From: an uncultured Alphaproteobacteria bacterium
GTDB lineage: Bacteria; Pseudomonadota; Alphaproteobacteria; RF32; CAG-239
Length of the DNA stretch: 64,000 nucleotides
Direction of reading: 5' to 3'
Assembly (NCBI GenBank): GCA_944392295.1
Contig: CALXWE010000001.1
Location: forward strand, 131,239-195,238
Every line of letters begins with the position of its first letter. The stretch's first letter is position 1. Position numbers and translations under genes: made by a program. Below the pieces are notes generated by a model that saw only the letters and a program-made list of their open reading frames with translations, did not search any database and was not told the DNA's origin. Shown here piece after piece: positions 43,265 through 52,598 of this stretch.

Positions 43265-44569
43265 TTGTCAAACTTAAGCAAAAAAGGTCAAACCGACGCT
43301 TGTGTAGTTTGTCCTTTTGTCGTGAGCCAAAAAAAATTAATGTCTGCAGAAAGCCGATTGGCTGAAGCTGTTGGTTTGTCTGAGGCTATAAGTTTGAATG
43401 TGGTGTTTACGCAAACTCCCAAATTGCGAGATATAAAGCCTGCAACCTTTTTTAGCAATACTTTTATAAATGAGCTGAAAGACGAGATTGAAGAAAGCAA
43501 TGTTTCTTTAGTTATTGTTGATGCATCTTTAACTCCCGTCCAACAAAGAAACCTTGAACAAGCCTTAAACGTTAAAGTAATAGACCGGACGGCTCTTATT
43601 TTGGAAATTTTCGGAGAAAGAGCTCAAACCAATGAAGGTAAACTGCAAGTAAGTTTAGCTCATTTGACCTATCAGCGTTCGCGCTTAGTAAGGAGCTGGA
43701 CCCACTTGGAACGTCAGCGCGGCGGCGCCGGATTTCTAGGCGGTCCCGGAGAAAAACAAATAGAATTAGACCGCCGTTTAATTGATGAAAAAATCTTAAA
43801 AATCAAAAAAGAATTAGAAAAGGTTAAAAATACCCGAGAACTGCAACGAGGTAATCGGCGCAAAGTCCCGTATCCGATAGTTGCTTTGGTGGGCTATACC
43901 AATGCCGGAAAATCATCGTTATTCAACAGGCTTTCGGGAAGTTCGGTAATGGCGCAAGATATGCTTTTTGCCACGCTTGACCCCACTTTAAGAAAAGTCA
44001 AGCTTAACTCCGGCAGAGAAGTTATATTTTCAGATACCGTAGGCTTTATTTCTGATCTGCCGCACGAATTAATAATGGCCTTTCGTTCAACACTGGAGGA
44101 AGTTTTAGAGGCTGATATTATTGTCCACGTAAGAGATATTTCAAATATTGATACCGATTTACAAAGAAAAGACGTTCTCGAAGTGTTGCATAATCTAGGT
44201 TTAAAAGACATAGAAGAAAAAGAAAATTATATTGAATTGTTAAATAAGACAGACTTATTAAGTGAGCCGGAAATAAAAAATTTAGCTCAAAAGGTTTCAA
44301 ACCCGAATAAAGCGATTATATTATCATCGGTCATTACCGGTCTTGGTTGTGATAAGTTGTTGGAAGAGGTAGATAAAAAGCTATCGTCAAAAGAGTGCAA
44401 GTTGCATTTAAAAGTAAAAAACGAAGACGGTAAGTTGCAAGCTTGGCTTTATGACAATGCAGAAGTTTTGAATACCGTATCCTACGATGATGAAACTGAA
44501 TTTTACATACAAATCAGTACGACCGATATTGCCCGTTTGAGTAAGAAGTTTAACCTTAAGCTTATTTAA
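43265..44569 (+). CDS. hflX: GTPase HflX
   Basis: HflX splits stalled ribosomes under stress. The 434-residue protein has the N-terminal nucleotide-binding domain, the glycine-rich linker RGGAGFLGGPGEKQIELDRR, and the G domain with GYTNAGKSSLFN, DTVGFI and NKTD. Translation most likely starts at a TTG just after hfq; the next in-frame ATG would cut off the beginning of the N-terminal domain. Confidence 0.94.
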   Translation: MSNLSKKGQTDACVVCPFVVSQKKLMSAESRLAEAVGLSEAISLNVVFTQTPKLRDIKPATFFSNTFINELKDEIEESNVSLVIVDASLTPVQQRNLEQALNVKVIDRTALILEIFGERAQTNEGKLQVSLAHLTYQRSRLVRSWTHLERQRGGAGFLGGPGEKQIELDRRLIDEKILKIKKELEKVKNTRELQRGNRRKVPYPIVALVGYTNAGKSSLFNRLSGSSVMAQDMLFATLDPTLRKVKLNSGREVIFSDTVGFISDLPHELIMAFRSTLEEVLEADIIVHVRDISNIDTDLQRKDVLEVLHNLGLKDIEEKENYIELLNKTDLLSEPEIKNLAQKVSNPNKAIILSSVITGLGCDKLLEEVDKKLSSKECKLHLKVKNEDGKLQAWLYDNAEVLNTVSYDDETEFYIQISTTDIARLSKKFNLKLI

Positions 44570-44570
44570 T

Positions 44571-44945
44571 ATGAAAAAGATAGTTTTAATTTTAATGATA
44601 GCTCTTTGCAGTTGCGTAAACGCAACGGTCGATAACGGATACAACCAAAAGCTTGCACAGTGGATGGGTAAGCCACAGTGGCTTTTATTCAAGAGATGGG
44701 GCACACCTGACGAGCAATTTTCCGTAGATGCCGGAACATATGTTGTATCATACACCAAGATATACAAGGCCTCAGCATGGGACAGAAGCAAAATATATGC
44801 CAAAGAGCTAAGCTCGGAGGTTATGGGTATCGGTCCGGGATACGGGACATCACAGCAACCGCAGATATACTATTGCAAAACAAGCTTTACATTACAAAAC
44901 GGCATAGTAACAGATTATGGTTTCAATGGCGATAATTGCGTATAA
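44571..44945 (+). CDS. Small lipoprotein, possibly BamE/SmpA-like fold
   Basis: The 124-residue protein has a lipoprotein signal peptide (MKKIVLILMIALCSC; LCSC as lipobox). The mature part has WMGKPQWLLFKRWGTPDEQFSVDAGTYVVSYTK, then a C-terminal pair of cysteines (YYCKTSFTLQNGIVTDY ... GDNC). The 'wGtPd ... Y' beginning and 'C ... F.l..G.v' end are typical of small envelope lipoproteins with a BamE-like fold; function is unknown. It follows hflX by one base. Confidence 0.75.
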   Translation: MKKIVLILMIALCSCVNATVDNGYNQKLAQWMGKPQWLLFKRWGTPDEQFSVDAGTYVVSYTKIYKASAWDRSKIYAKELSSEVMGIGPGYGTSQQPQIYYCKTSFTLQNGIVTDYGFNGDNCV

Positions 44946-44983
44946 AATGTTTATAAAAATTGCAAGTTGATTTTAATTATATT

Positions 44984-44997
44984 ACTAATTAATTAGT
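44984..44997. promoter_or_regulatory. Palindrome before the MltB-like gene, possible operator
   Basis: ACTAATTAATTAGT is a perfect 14-base palindrome 24 bases before the gene. It could be a repressor site, or chance in an A/T-rich gap. Confidence 0.25.
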
Positions 44998-45021
44998 GTG
45001 TGAAATTAGACGGAATTGCCA

Positions 45022-46326
45022 ATGTTTAAATTTATAAAAATAATGATACTATTGCTAGTAGGAGTATATTCATTCTCTTCCGTCGTTTTTGCTAAAGAGC
45101 AGGCTCCTCAAGAGTGGTTGGACTGGTTAGACGACCTAAAACAAGAAATGCGCGATAAAGGCATAAGTCAAGCCACTATTGATAAGGCATACGGTGATAA
45201 TACTTATTATCATAAAGCTCCCGAAGTTGTTAAAAAAGATAAAGAACAAACAGAGTTCATTTTAACCTCACAAGAATATATTAACCGTCTGGTAAATCCG
45301 TATCGAGTTAATCAGGCGCGTAAGTACTATAAACAAATCAAGCAACAATATCCGCAACTTGAAGAAGAGTATGGTATTCTGCTAAATTATTTGGTGGCTT
45401 TTTGGGCTATTGAAACCAATTTCGGTCAAAATAAGGGGAAATATCACATCATTGATGGTCTGACCAATTTAAGTTATAAAAATCGACGTTCGACATTCTT
45501 TAAAAATGAGCTATACAACGTTTTACAAATTATGGAGCGTTATAATTTAAGCGGTGAAAAGTTAATGGGTTCTTGGGCGGGAGCCATGGGGCATTTCCAG
45601 TTTATGCCTTCAACTTATAATGCTTACGGCGTAGATTATGACGGTGACGGAATAGTTGACATATGGGATTCTTTTGATGACGCGATAGCCTCAGCGGCCA
45701 ATTATCTGCATAGTTTAGGTTGGAAATCAAACGAGCCATGGGGCGGAGCTGTAATTTTGCCGTGGAATTTTGACTATACTCAAACCGGCATAAATAATAC
45801 CAAGAGCGTGGAGCAGTGGAATAAACTCGGAGTAAGACAACCTAATGGTCATAAATTGGCATGGAATGCCACATTAAAAGGAGCCATACTTATTCCCGAC
45901 GGGCGCAAAGGCGTAGCTTATATGGTCTTTGGCAATTTTAAAAAGATTATGATATGGAACCGTTCCGAAAATTATGCCTTAGCAATAGGAATATTGGCCG
46001 ATTATATTGATAGTACGCATAACTATATACCCGTTAAAAGCGTGCAACAATATGTCCTTACCAACAAAGATGTTAAATTAATCCAAAACTTTGCCAATCG
46101 TGTTTTAAAAACCCATTTAAAAGAAGACGGTATACTCGGTCCTAAAACCAAAGAAGCCGTAAAGCAAATACAGAAAAAAGCCGGAATGCATCAAGACGGA
46201 TATCCCGACTATCAATTATTAAACAAAATCAAAAAATACAACCCCAAGACCGGCTTTAAGGTTCCGCCGCAGCCACGTAAAAAATTGCCGAAAAAATTAC
46301 TGCCGCACAATATCAACAAGGGTTAA
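45022..46326 (+). CDS. Lytic murein transglycosylase, MltB family, with peptidoglycan-binding domain
   Basis: The enzyme cleaves the glycan strand of peptidoglycan, forming 1,6-anhydro ends. The 434-residue protein has a signal peptide (about 1-24), a SLT_2/MltB catalytic domain with the catalytic glutamate at about 131 in FWAIETNFG and the GSWAGAMGHFQFMPSTY segment, and a C-terminal peptidoglycan-binding (PG_binding_1) domain with EDGILGPKTKEAVKQIQKKAG. The tail is basic and proline-rich. It opens an envelope gene run with rlpA and dac. The ATG is preferred over a TTG six bases upstream, because GACGGAA is then well placed. Confidence 0.92.
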   Translation: MFKFIKIMILLLVGVYSFSSVVFAKEQAPQEWLDWLDDLKQEMRDKGISQATIDKAYGDNTYYHKAPEVVKKDKEQTEFILTSQEYINRLVNPYRVNQARKYYKQIKQQYPQLEEEYGILLNYLVAFWAIETNFGQNKGKYHIIDGLTNLSYKNRRSTFFKNELYNVLQIMERYNLSGEKLMGSWAGAMGHFQFMPSTYNAYGVDYDGDGIVDIWDSFDDAIASAANYLHSLGWKSNEPWGGAVILPWNFDYTQTGINNTKSVEQWNKLGVRQPNGHKLAWNATLKGAILIPDGRKGVAYMVFGNFKKIMIWNRSENYALAIGILADYIDSTHNYIPVKSVQQYVLTNKDVKLIQNFANRVLKTHLKEDGILGPKTKEAVKQIQKKAGMHQDGYPDYQLLNKIKKYNPKTGFKVPPQPRKKLPKKLLPHNINKG

Positions 46327-46402
46327 AAGATACTGGACGATAACAAAAAAAAATACTACATTATCACCAATAATGTTTAATTAATAAAAAAAGACAGAAT
46401 TT

Positions 46403-47227
46403 ATGGACGATTACAAAATAAAACATTACCTGATATTGTTTACACTTATCTGGAGCTTGTTTGCGTGTTCAAGCACCGGAACACCTGAACTTAGCGGATT
46501 ATCTCCTCAGGCTCAGGCTGTCGCCATAAAGCAATACGGCGGCACATATAAGGTAGGTAAACCCTACAAAATTATGGGACAGTGGTATTATCCGCAAGAA
46601 GATTACAACTATTCGGAAGTCGGTATGGCCAGCTGGTATGGTGATGATTTCCATGCCAAAAAAACTGCCAACGGTGAACGCTATGATATGAACACCTTAA
46701 CTGCGGCGCACAGAACACTGCCATTACCATCAATTGTTAAAGTTACCAACTTGGAAAACGGTCGTTCTTTAGTATTAAGAGTAAATGACCGCGGGCCATA
46801 TGTAAAAGACCGTATTATAGATATATCCAAACGCGGCGCCCAGCTTTTAGGCTACCAAACCAAGGGAGTAACCAAAGTACGGGTTGAAATTTTAGCCAAA
46901 GAAAGTAAAGCCTTAAAAGCCGCAATGCTCGGCACCAGTGTTGAAACGGAAGATTTAATACCGGCAATGCCTAAATATACTCCGTCTGTTAATAGCGACC
47001 TGACATATTATGTACAGGCCGGATCGTTTTCACAAGAATATTTAGCTCAAGACTTGTGTGCACGGCTTCAAAAGTTTGGCAAGGCTGCCATCAGTGAAGC
47101 CTGGGTAGGCGGCGCTGTTTTTTATCGTGTTCGTATCGGTCCGTTTAGCTATGAGCAAGAAGCAATAGTTACATTAAATAAAGTTCGCAATTATGGCGTT
47201 TATGATGCCAGAATTATAAGAGAATAA
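46403..47227 (+). CDS. rlpA: RlpA-like septal lipoprotein with SPOR domain
   Basis: RlpA cleaves glycan strands without stem peptides at the septum. The 274-residue protein has a lipoprotein signal (lipobox LFAC, C22), a double-psi beta-barrel domain with GMASWYGDDFHAKKTANGERYD and the catalytic RVNDRGPY, and a C-terminal SPOR domain (about 193-274) with TYYVQAGSF, which binds denuded glycans. It lies 13 bases before dac. Confidence 0.94.
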   Translation: MDDYKIKHYLILFTLIWSLFACSSTGTPELSGLSPQAQAVAIKQYGGTYKVGKPYKIMGQWYYPQEDYNYSEVGMASWYGDDFHAKKTANGERYDMNTLTAAHRTLPLPSIVKVTNLENGRSLVLRVNDRGPYVKDRIIDISKRGAQLLGYQTKGVTKVRVEILAKESKALKAAMLGTSVETEDLIPAMPKYTPSVNSDLTYYVQAGSFSQEYLAQDLCARLQKFGKAAISEAWVGGAVFYRVRIGPFSYEQEAIVTLNKVRNYGVYDARIIRE

Positions 47228-47240
47228 GGAGATTAAACAA

Positions 47241-48383
47241 ATGAAATATGGTAAAATGTTTTTATTAGCAGCTCTTTTAAGCACCGTAAGCTTAAAGTCA
47301 TATGCCTTTGATACAGCGGCTCGCAATGCTATTTTAATGGATTATGATACTGGAGCATATATTTATACTAAAAACCATGACGTACAAATGGCACCGGCTT
47401 CCATGAGTAAGCTAATGACCATATACATTTTGTTTGATAAATTGCGTGATGGCTCACTGTCTTTGGACGATAAATTTACGGTAAGCGAAAATGCTTGGCG
47501 TAAAGGCGGCGCAGCCAGCGGCGGTTCTACCATGTTTTTAAAAATCGGTGAGAAAGTCCCGGTTGAAGACCTATTGCAGGGTATTATTGTACAATCCGGC
47601 AACGATGCCTGCATTGTTGCAGCTGAAAATATTTCCGGCACGGAAGAAGATTTTGCGGTTCTGATGAACGAAACTGCCGAAAGAATAGGCTTAAAGCACA
47701 GCAGCTTTGCCAATTCAACGGGCTTGCCGCATCCTGACCAGAAAATGTCGGCTGAAGATTTAGCCTTGTTGGCACATCGCATCATCAAAGAATTTCCTGA
47801 ATATTACCATATTTTCTCGGAAAAATATTTTACTCACAACAACATTAAGCAAGGCAATCGCAACCCGTTATTATACAGCATGAAAGGCGCCGATGGCTTA
47901 AAAACCGGGCATACCGAAGAAGCAGGCTTTTGCTTAACAGCCTCGGCAACTAGAGATGGACGTCGCTTAATCGGAGTAATGGCCGGTATGAATAGTAACA
48001 AAGAACGCTCCGAAGAAGCAGAACGCTTAATGAACTACGGTTTCAGAGAGTTCGATAATTATCAAATTTTAACAGCCTCACAAGTTATCGCCGAAGTTCC
48101 GGTTTGGTATGGCAAAGCCAAAAGTGTACAAATGGTTGTACCCGAAGATGTTATTGAAACAATACGTCGGAATGAAAAAGATAAATATACCATGAAAGTA
48201 GTATATGATGAACCTCTTAAGGCTCCGATAGAAAAGGGTGCGGTTATCGGCTATGCTCAACTGAGTGACCCGGAAGGAAATATCCGTAAAATTAACTTAG
48301 TGGCCGGAGAAAGTGTTGAAAAAATGGGAGTTTTCGGTCGTTTTATGGCTAACTTAAAATACCTGGTATTGGGAGACAAATAA
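47241..48383 (+). CDS. D-alanyl-D-alanine carboxypeptidase (PBP5/6 type)
   Basis: The enzyme trims the terminal D-alanine of peptidoglycan pentapeptides in the periplasm. The 380-residue protein has a signal peptide (1-22) and the penicillin-binding motifs S54-M-S-K57, S119-G-N and K221-T-G in order. A C-terminal beta domain and an amphipathic end (GVFGRFMANLKYLVLGDK) anchor it to the membrane. Its stop overlaps the tmk start (TAATG), as in the usual rlpA-dac-tmk-holB arrangement of Alphaproteobacteria. Confidence 0.95.
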   Translation: MKYGKMFLLAALLSTVSLKSYAFDTAARNAILMDYDTGAYIYTKNHDVQMAPASMSKLMTIYILFDKLRDGSLSLDDKFTVSENAWRKGGAASGGSTMFLKIGEKVPVEDLLQGIIVQSGNDACIVAAENISGTEEDFAVLMNETAERIGLKHSSFANSTGLPHPDQKMSAEDLALLAHRIIKEFPEYYHIFSEKYFTHNNIKQGNRNPLLYSMKGADGLKTGHTEEAGFCLTASATRDGRRLIGVMAGMNSNKERSEEAERLMNYGFREFDNYQILTASQVIAEVPVWYGKAKSVQMVVPEDVIETIRRNEKDKYTMKVVYDEPLKAPIEKGAVIGYAQLSDPEGNIRKINLVAGESVEKMGVFGRFMANLKYLVLGDK

Positions 48384-49027
48384 TGCAAGGTAAATTCATC
48401 ACCTTCGAAGGGGGTGAGGGAACCGGCAAATCTACGCAAATCAAGTTGTTAGCAGAATATCTGCAACAACACGGTAAAGATGTTTTACTCACCAAAGAAC
48501 CGGGAGGAACCGATATCGGTCTTGAGCTTCGCAAAATTTTGCTGGAAGGTAAGGTCGAAAAGTTTGATGCCGTAGCCGAAACGTTGATGTTTTTTGCTGA
48601 CCGCCGTATACATATGCAGCAAAAAGTTTGGCCGGCAATGCAAAATGGGCAGTGGGTATTAAGCGACAGATTTGCAGATTCCACCATGGTCTATCAATGT
48701 TATGCCGATAATAAAGGCATATCTTACCAAGATATAATGGCTTTATATAAATTCAGTGTCGGTAATTTTAAGCCAGATTTAACCATCATTTTAGACATTG
48801 ACCCGAAAGTCGGTCTGGCACGTTCGTTTAAAAAGGCCGAAGGAATGTTACAAAAAGAGCTTCGTTTTGAAAGCAAAGCTTTACAGTGGCACGAGCGCGT
48901 TCGCCAAGGCTATTTGCAAATTGCCCAAAATGAACCTGAGCGCTGTGTTGTGTTAAATGCCGATAAAAGTATAGCCGATTTACATCAAGATGTAATTACT
49001 GCCATAAAGGAAAAGTTTAAAATATAA
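48383..49027 (+). CDS. tmk: Thymidylate kinase
   Basis: Tmk phosphorylates dTMP to dTDP. The 214-residue protein has the P-loop FEGGEGTGKSTQ (8-19), the substrate loop KEPGGT, the DRFADSTMVYQ segment (DR motif) and the LID region. Translational overlap with dac upstream; holB follows by nine bases. Confidence 0.96.
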   Translation: MQGKFITFEGGEGTGKSTQIKLLAEYLQQHGKDVLLTKEPGGTDIGLELRKILLEGKVEKFDAVAETLMFFADRRIHMQQKVWPAMQNGQWVLSDRFADSTMVYQCYADNKGISYQDIMALYKFSVGNFKPDLTIILDIDPKVGLARSFKKAEGMLQKELRFESKALQWHERVRQGYLQIAQNEPERCVVLNADKSIADLHQDVITAIKEKFKI

Positions 49028-49036
49028 GGAAACATC

Positions 49037-50080
49037 ATGAGCGAAATACAGCCGCATAATAATCCGTATCTGATAGGGCATAAAGAGGCCGAACAGATAT
49101 TTTTAAACGCCTGGAAAAACTCCGGGTTGCATAATTCGTGGATTATAAGCGGCATAAGCGGCATCGGTAAAGCAACTTTTGCCTATCGTATCGCTCGTTT
49201 TTTACTATCAGCTGATGAAAGCAAAAAGCAAAGTTATACATCATTAGAAGTGGCTGAAAACAGCCCTGCTTTTAGGCTTATTGCCAATAGGGCACACCCT
49301 GATTTAAAGATTATTGAGCGAGATTTTATTGATACTGATAAAAAGAAGATAATCAAAGCTATTAAAGAAGGTGAAGCTCTAGATGATGAAGCATTACAAG
49401 AATTAAAAAAATCTTCGGTCATTAAAGTAGATGAAGTTCGTACCATCAATGAATTTTTAAGCAAAAAGTCTTTTGACGGCAACTGGCGCATAGTAATAAT
49501 TGATAGTGTGGATGATTTAAACGTAAACGGAGCCAATGCGGTATTAAAAGTATTAGAGGAGCCTCCGGCAAAAAGCTTATTGCTGCTTATAAGCCACAAT
49601 CCCAACAAATTATTGCCGACTATAAAGTCAAGGTGCGCCAAACTTAATTTACAACCCTTATCGGAGGCTGAGGTAGCATCACTTTTAAGACGTTATAATC
49701 CCGAATTATCGGAAGCGGCAGTACAGGGCATAGCTAAAATAAGCGCCGGCAGCATAGGTCATGGACTGCGTTATGCCGAATATGGCGGTTTGGACATGTA
49801 TAAAACGTTGGAAAGCTTGTTCTATGCCGGCAAAAATTTTGATTTAAGCCAAGCTCTTGATTTTAGTGAAAAAGTTGCCAAAGATGAAGAATTGTGGAAT
49901 TTAGCCGTCGAGCTTATTGAGCACTTTTTTATTGAAAATATAAAGGGCGGCGAAAAGGTAGAACAACTAAGCCAAGCCCTACAAAAAACCAGAGGTTGGC
50001 TGCGTGATGTCATAAATTTAAATATGGATAAAAAACAAGTAATGTTTAACATAATAAATACGGTAAGCGGGGTATTATAA
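49037..50080 (+). CDS. holB: DNA polymerase III delta' subunit
   Basis: Delta' is part of the clamp loader. The 347-residue protein has an AAA+ module with a Walker A-like ISGIGKATFAYR segment, the IDSVDDLNVNGANAVLKVLEEPP segment, and the SRC sensor-1 motif (TIKSRCAKL). The usual zinc-binding cysteines of DnaX-type loaders are absent, as expected for delta' in Alphaproteobacteria. The stop overlaps the tatD start. Confidence 0.92.
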   Translation: MSEIQPHNNPYLIGHKEAEQIFLNAWKNSGLHNSWIISGISGIGKATFAYRIARFLLSADESKKQSYTSLEVAENSPAFRLIANRAHPDLKIIERDFIDTDKKKIIKAIKEGEALDDEALQELKKSSVIKVDEVRTINEFLSKKSFDGNWRIVIIDSVDDLNVNGANAVLKVLEEPPAKSLLLLISHNPNKLLPTIKSRCAKLNLQPLSEAEVASLLRRYNPELSEAAVQGIAKISAGSIGHGLRYAEYGGLDMYKTLESLFYAGKNFDLSQALDFSEKVAKDEELWNLAVELIEHFFIENIKGGEKVEQLSQALQKTRGWLRDVINLNMDKKQVMFNIINTVSGVL

Positions 50081-50865
50081 TGCTGATAGACAGTCATTGC
50101 CACTTAAGTTCGGAAGAAATATATCCAAACCTGCCGCAAGTCCTTGAACGTGCCAAAGCAGCTGGTATAGAATATATGTTAAATGCCGGAGGAAAGTTTG
50201 ATGAATTATCTGTTCAGTTGCAAATAAGTCAACAGTATCCGCAAGTGTTTACGGCAACCGGGGTTCATCCGCATAATGCGCAAGAATATGCAAGCGTGAA
50301 CTGTGAAGACGTATTAAAAAACACCAAATACGACCAAGTCGTAGCAATAGGTGAATGTGGGCTTGATTATTTTTATGATTTCAGCCCTAAAGATGTACAA
50401 ATCAAAACTTTTAAGGAAATGATAAAGGCTGCTCAGGAGAGCCAACTACCGTTAATAGTTCATAGCCGCGAAGCCGAAGAAGATACAGCGCAATTATTAA
50501 CTAAAGCCTATAAAGAAAAACCGTTTTACGGGGTTTTGCATTGCTATTCATCAAAGTGGGAGCTGGCTCAAGCGGTTCTCGATATCGGGTTTTATGTTTC
50601 GGCATCGGGTATGATAACCTTTAACAATGCTCAAGAGCTAAGGGAAAATTTTAAAAAAGTTCCGCTTGAGAGATTGTTGATTGAAACAGATTCTCCTTAT
50701 TTGGCGCCAAAACCGCTAAGGGGCAAAGTAAATGAGCCGTCGTTTATAATTCACACTGCGGATTGTTTAGGACAAATAAAAGGGCTTGATTTAAAACAGA
50801 TATCGGCTATAACAGTAAAAAACTTTTTTGACTTATTCAAAAAAGCACAAAAATTAATAAAATAA
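50080..50865 (+). CDS. TatD family metal-dependent hydrolase
   Basis: The 261-residue protein is a TIM-barrel DNase-type hydrolase. DSHCHL at the start binds metal, IGECGLDYFY supplies the Glu, PLIVHSREAEEDT and GVLHCYSS give histidines, and LLIETDSPYLAP carries the conserved Asp. TatD proteins act as 3'-5' exonucleases or DNases in repair. The metG gene often found between holB and tatD in related bacteria is missing here. Confidence 0.93.
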   Translation: MLIDSHCHLSSEEIYPNLPQVLERAKAAGIEYMLNAGGKFDELSVQLQISQQYPQVFTATGVHPHNAQEYASVNCEDVLKNTKYDQVVAIGECGLDYFYDFSPKDVQIKTFKEMIKAAQESQLPLIVHSREAEEDTAQLLTKAYKEKPFYGVLHCYSSKWELAQAVLDIGFYVSASGMITFNNAQELRENFKKVPLERLLIETDSPYLAPKPLRGKVNEPSFIIHTADCLGQIKGLDLKQISAITVKNFFDLFKKAQKLIK

Positions 50866-50879
50866 GAAAGAACTAAAAC

Positions 50880-51668
50880 ATGAATAAGTTAATCATATTA
50901 GGAAGCGGTGCAGCCCCCGGAGTTCCGGCTATAGCCAACGGTTGGGGAGCTTGTGACCCAAATAATCCGAAAAATATCCGCCGCCGTACGGGTACGTATA
51001 TAGAAATTGACGGCGTTAAGCTGCTGATAGATACATCGCCGGATTTGCGGGCTCAGTTATTAGATAATGAGAATATTCGTTTTTTAGACGGAGTTTTATA
51101 TACGCATAGTCACGCCGACCATTTACATGGTATAGATGATTTGCGAGATTTAAATCGTTTATTGTTAAAACCGATGGAAGTTTACGCCAATCAAGAGACA
51201 GCAAATGAAATCAAAGCTCGTTTCCCTTATTTGGTAGCCGATAGGAATAAAATGAATAATCCTATATTTAGACCAAGCATAATTCTTAATATTATTGAAG
51301 AAGGAACGGAATTTTTTATCAAAGGTTTAAGTATTGTGCCTATTGAACTTAAAGATCATCCCGTACATTCAACCGGATACATCATAAACAACGGAGATAT
51401 TGTTTACATAGCCGATTGCAAAACCATATCTGATGAAGGATTAAAGTTAATACCTAAAAATCCGCGATTTTTGATTTTGCCGCTTACGACAATAGCTCCT
51501 CAACCATCACATATGGGTCTTGAACAGGTTTTAAAATATGTTGATACCATAAAGCCGCAAACAACCATAATTAATCATATGGCTGTAGAATGCGACTACG
51601 ATAACATTAATAGATTAACGCCGGAAAACGTATTGCCGGCATATGACAATATGGTACTGGAATTTTAG
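50880..51668 (+). CDS. MBL-fold metallo-hydrolase (PhnP-like)
   Basis: The 262-residue protein has the metallo-beta-lactamase motif HSHADHLHGIDDLR (H about 76), the start LGSGAAPGVP typical of PhnP/lipoyl-like phosphodiesterases, and distal HPVHSTGY and NHMAVECDYDN segments. Its partner location after tatD is conserved in Alphaproteobacteria. The substrate is unknown; PhnP members cleave cyclic phosphodiesters. Confidence 0.9.
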   Translation: MNKLIILGSGAAPGVPAIANGWGACDPNNPKNIRRRTGTYIEIDGVKLLIDTSPDLRAQLLDNENIRFLDGVLYTHSHADHLHGIDDLRDLNRLLLKPMEVYANQETANEIKARFPYLVADRNKMNNPIFRPSIILNIIEEGTEFFIKGLSIVPIELKDHPVHSTGYIINNGDIVYIADCKTISDEGLKLIPKNPRFLILPLTTIAPQPSHMGLEQVLKYVDTIKPQTTIINHMAVECDYDNINRLTPENVLPAYDNMVLEF

Positions 51669-51685
51669 TAACAAGGGGGTAGAGT

Positions 51686-52579
51686 ATGCTTTGTATATAT
51701 CACATAGCCGATCATGATGGAAAAGGCTCGGCAGCCATCGTAAAGAGTGTGTATCCTGATATAGAATTAATGGGATTAAACCACGATATGGAAATTCCGT
51801 ATGATGAGATAAAAAAACACGATAAAATAATAGTATGTGATATTTCTTTACCGCTTGAGTTTATGTTTGAGTTAAATGAAAGCGCAGATTTTACTTGGAT
51901 TGATCATCATATATCGGTTATTGAACAATATGAAAAAACCGTTACCCAGAAGGGCAAAAAACCATTAAAAGGCTTAAGAAGAGTAGGTACTGCAGCAATG
52001 GTATTAACTTGGGAATATTTTTATCCTGATAGAGAGCTGCCTCTCGGTATAAAGCTGTTGGGATTGAATGATATTTTTGATTTGAAAGATAAAAGAGTTC
52101 GTCCGTTTGAATATGCAATGCAATCGTTAGGAGTTAATCGCCCGACTGATAAGGTATGGGAAGATGTTATTAACGGGACTATGGATATAGATGCCATGGT
52201 AGAGAAAGGTAAAGCCATATTATCATACATTCGCAATCGTAATTTTAGGTTGGTAAGGGCGCAAGCCTTTGAAAGCGAGTATGAAGGACTAAAATGTATA
52301 TGTGCCAATATGCCGCAAGGATATTCAGAATTTTACGATTCTTTGGATAATATAAAAGATTACGATATGATGGTAAACTTTTTCATGAACAAAAAGAATT
52401 GTTGGAATGTATCATTTTATACAAGCAAAGAAGATGTAGACGTTTCAAAAATTGCCGAAAAGTTTGGCGGCGGCGGTCACGCCAAAGCAGCCGGAGCATC
52501 ATCGCTAAAAGAGTTGCCCGAATTTTTAAGAAAAGGTCAAATGTGGGTAAGCCCCAAACTGTTAAATCAGCAAAAATAA
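51686..52579 (+). CDS. DHH family phosphoesterase (NrnB-like)
   Basis: The 297-residue protein has the metal motifs HIADHDGKGSAA, CDISL and DHHIS (the DHH triad), and a C-terminal DHHA1 domain with FGGGGHAKAAGA. Family members degrade short oligoribonucleotides or cyclic dinucleotide products. A GGGGG-containing Shine-Dalgarno precedes the ATG. It lies 19 bases before dnaJ. Confidence 0.88.
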   Translation: MLCIYHIADHDGKGSAAIVKSVYPDIELMGLNHDMEIPYDEIKKHDKIIVCDISLPLEFMFELNESADFTWIDHHISVIEQYEKTVTQKGKKPLKGLRRVGTAAMVLTWEYFYPDRELPLGIKLLGLNDIFDLKDKRVRPFEYAMQSLGVNRPTDKVWEDVINGTMDIDAMVEKGKAILSYIRNRNFRLVRAQAFESEYEGLKCICANMPQGYSEFYDSLDNIKDYDMMVNFFMNKKNCWNVSFYTSKEDVDVSKIAEKFGGGGHAKAAGASSLKELPEFLRKGQMWVSPKLLNQQK

Positions 52580-52598
52580 AGAAAAGAGCTAAGAAAAG

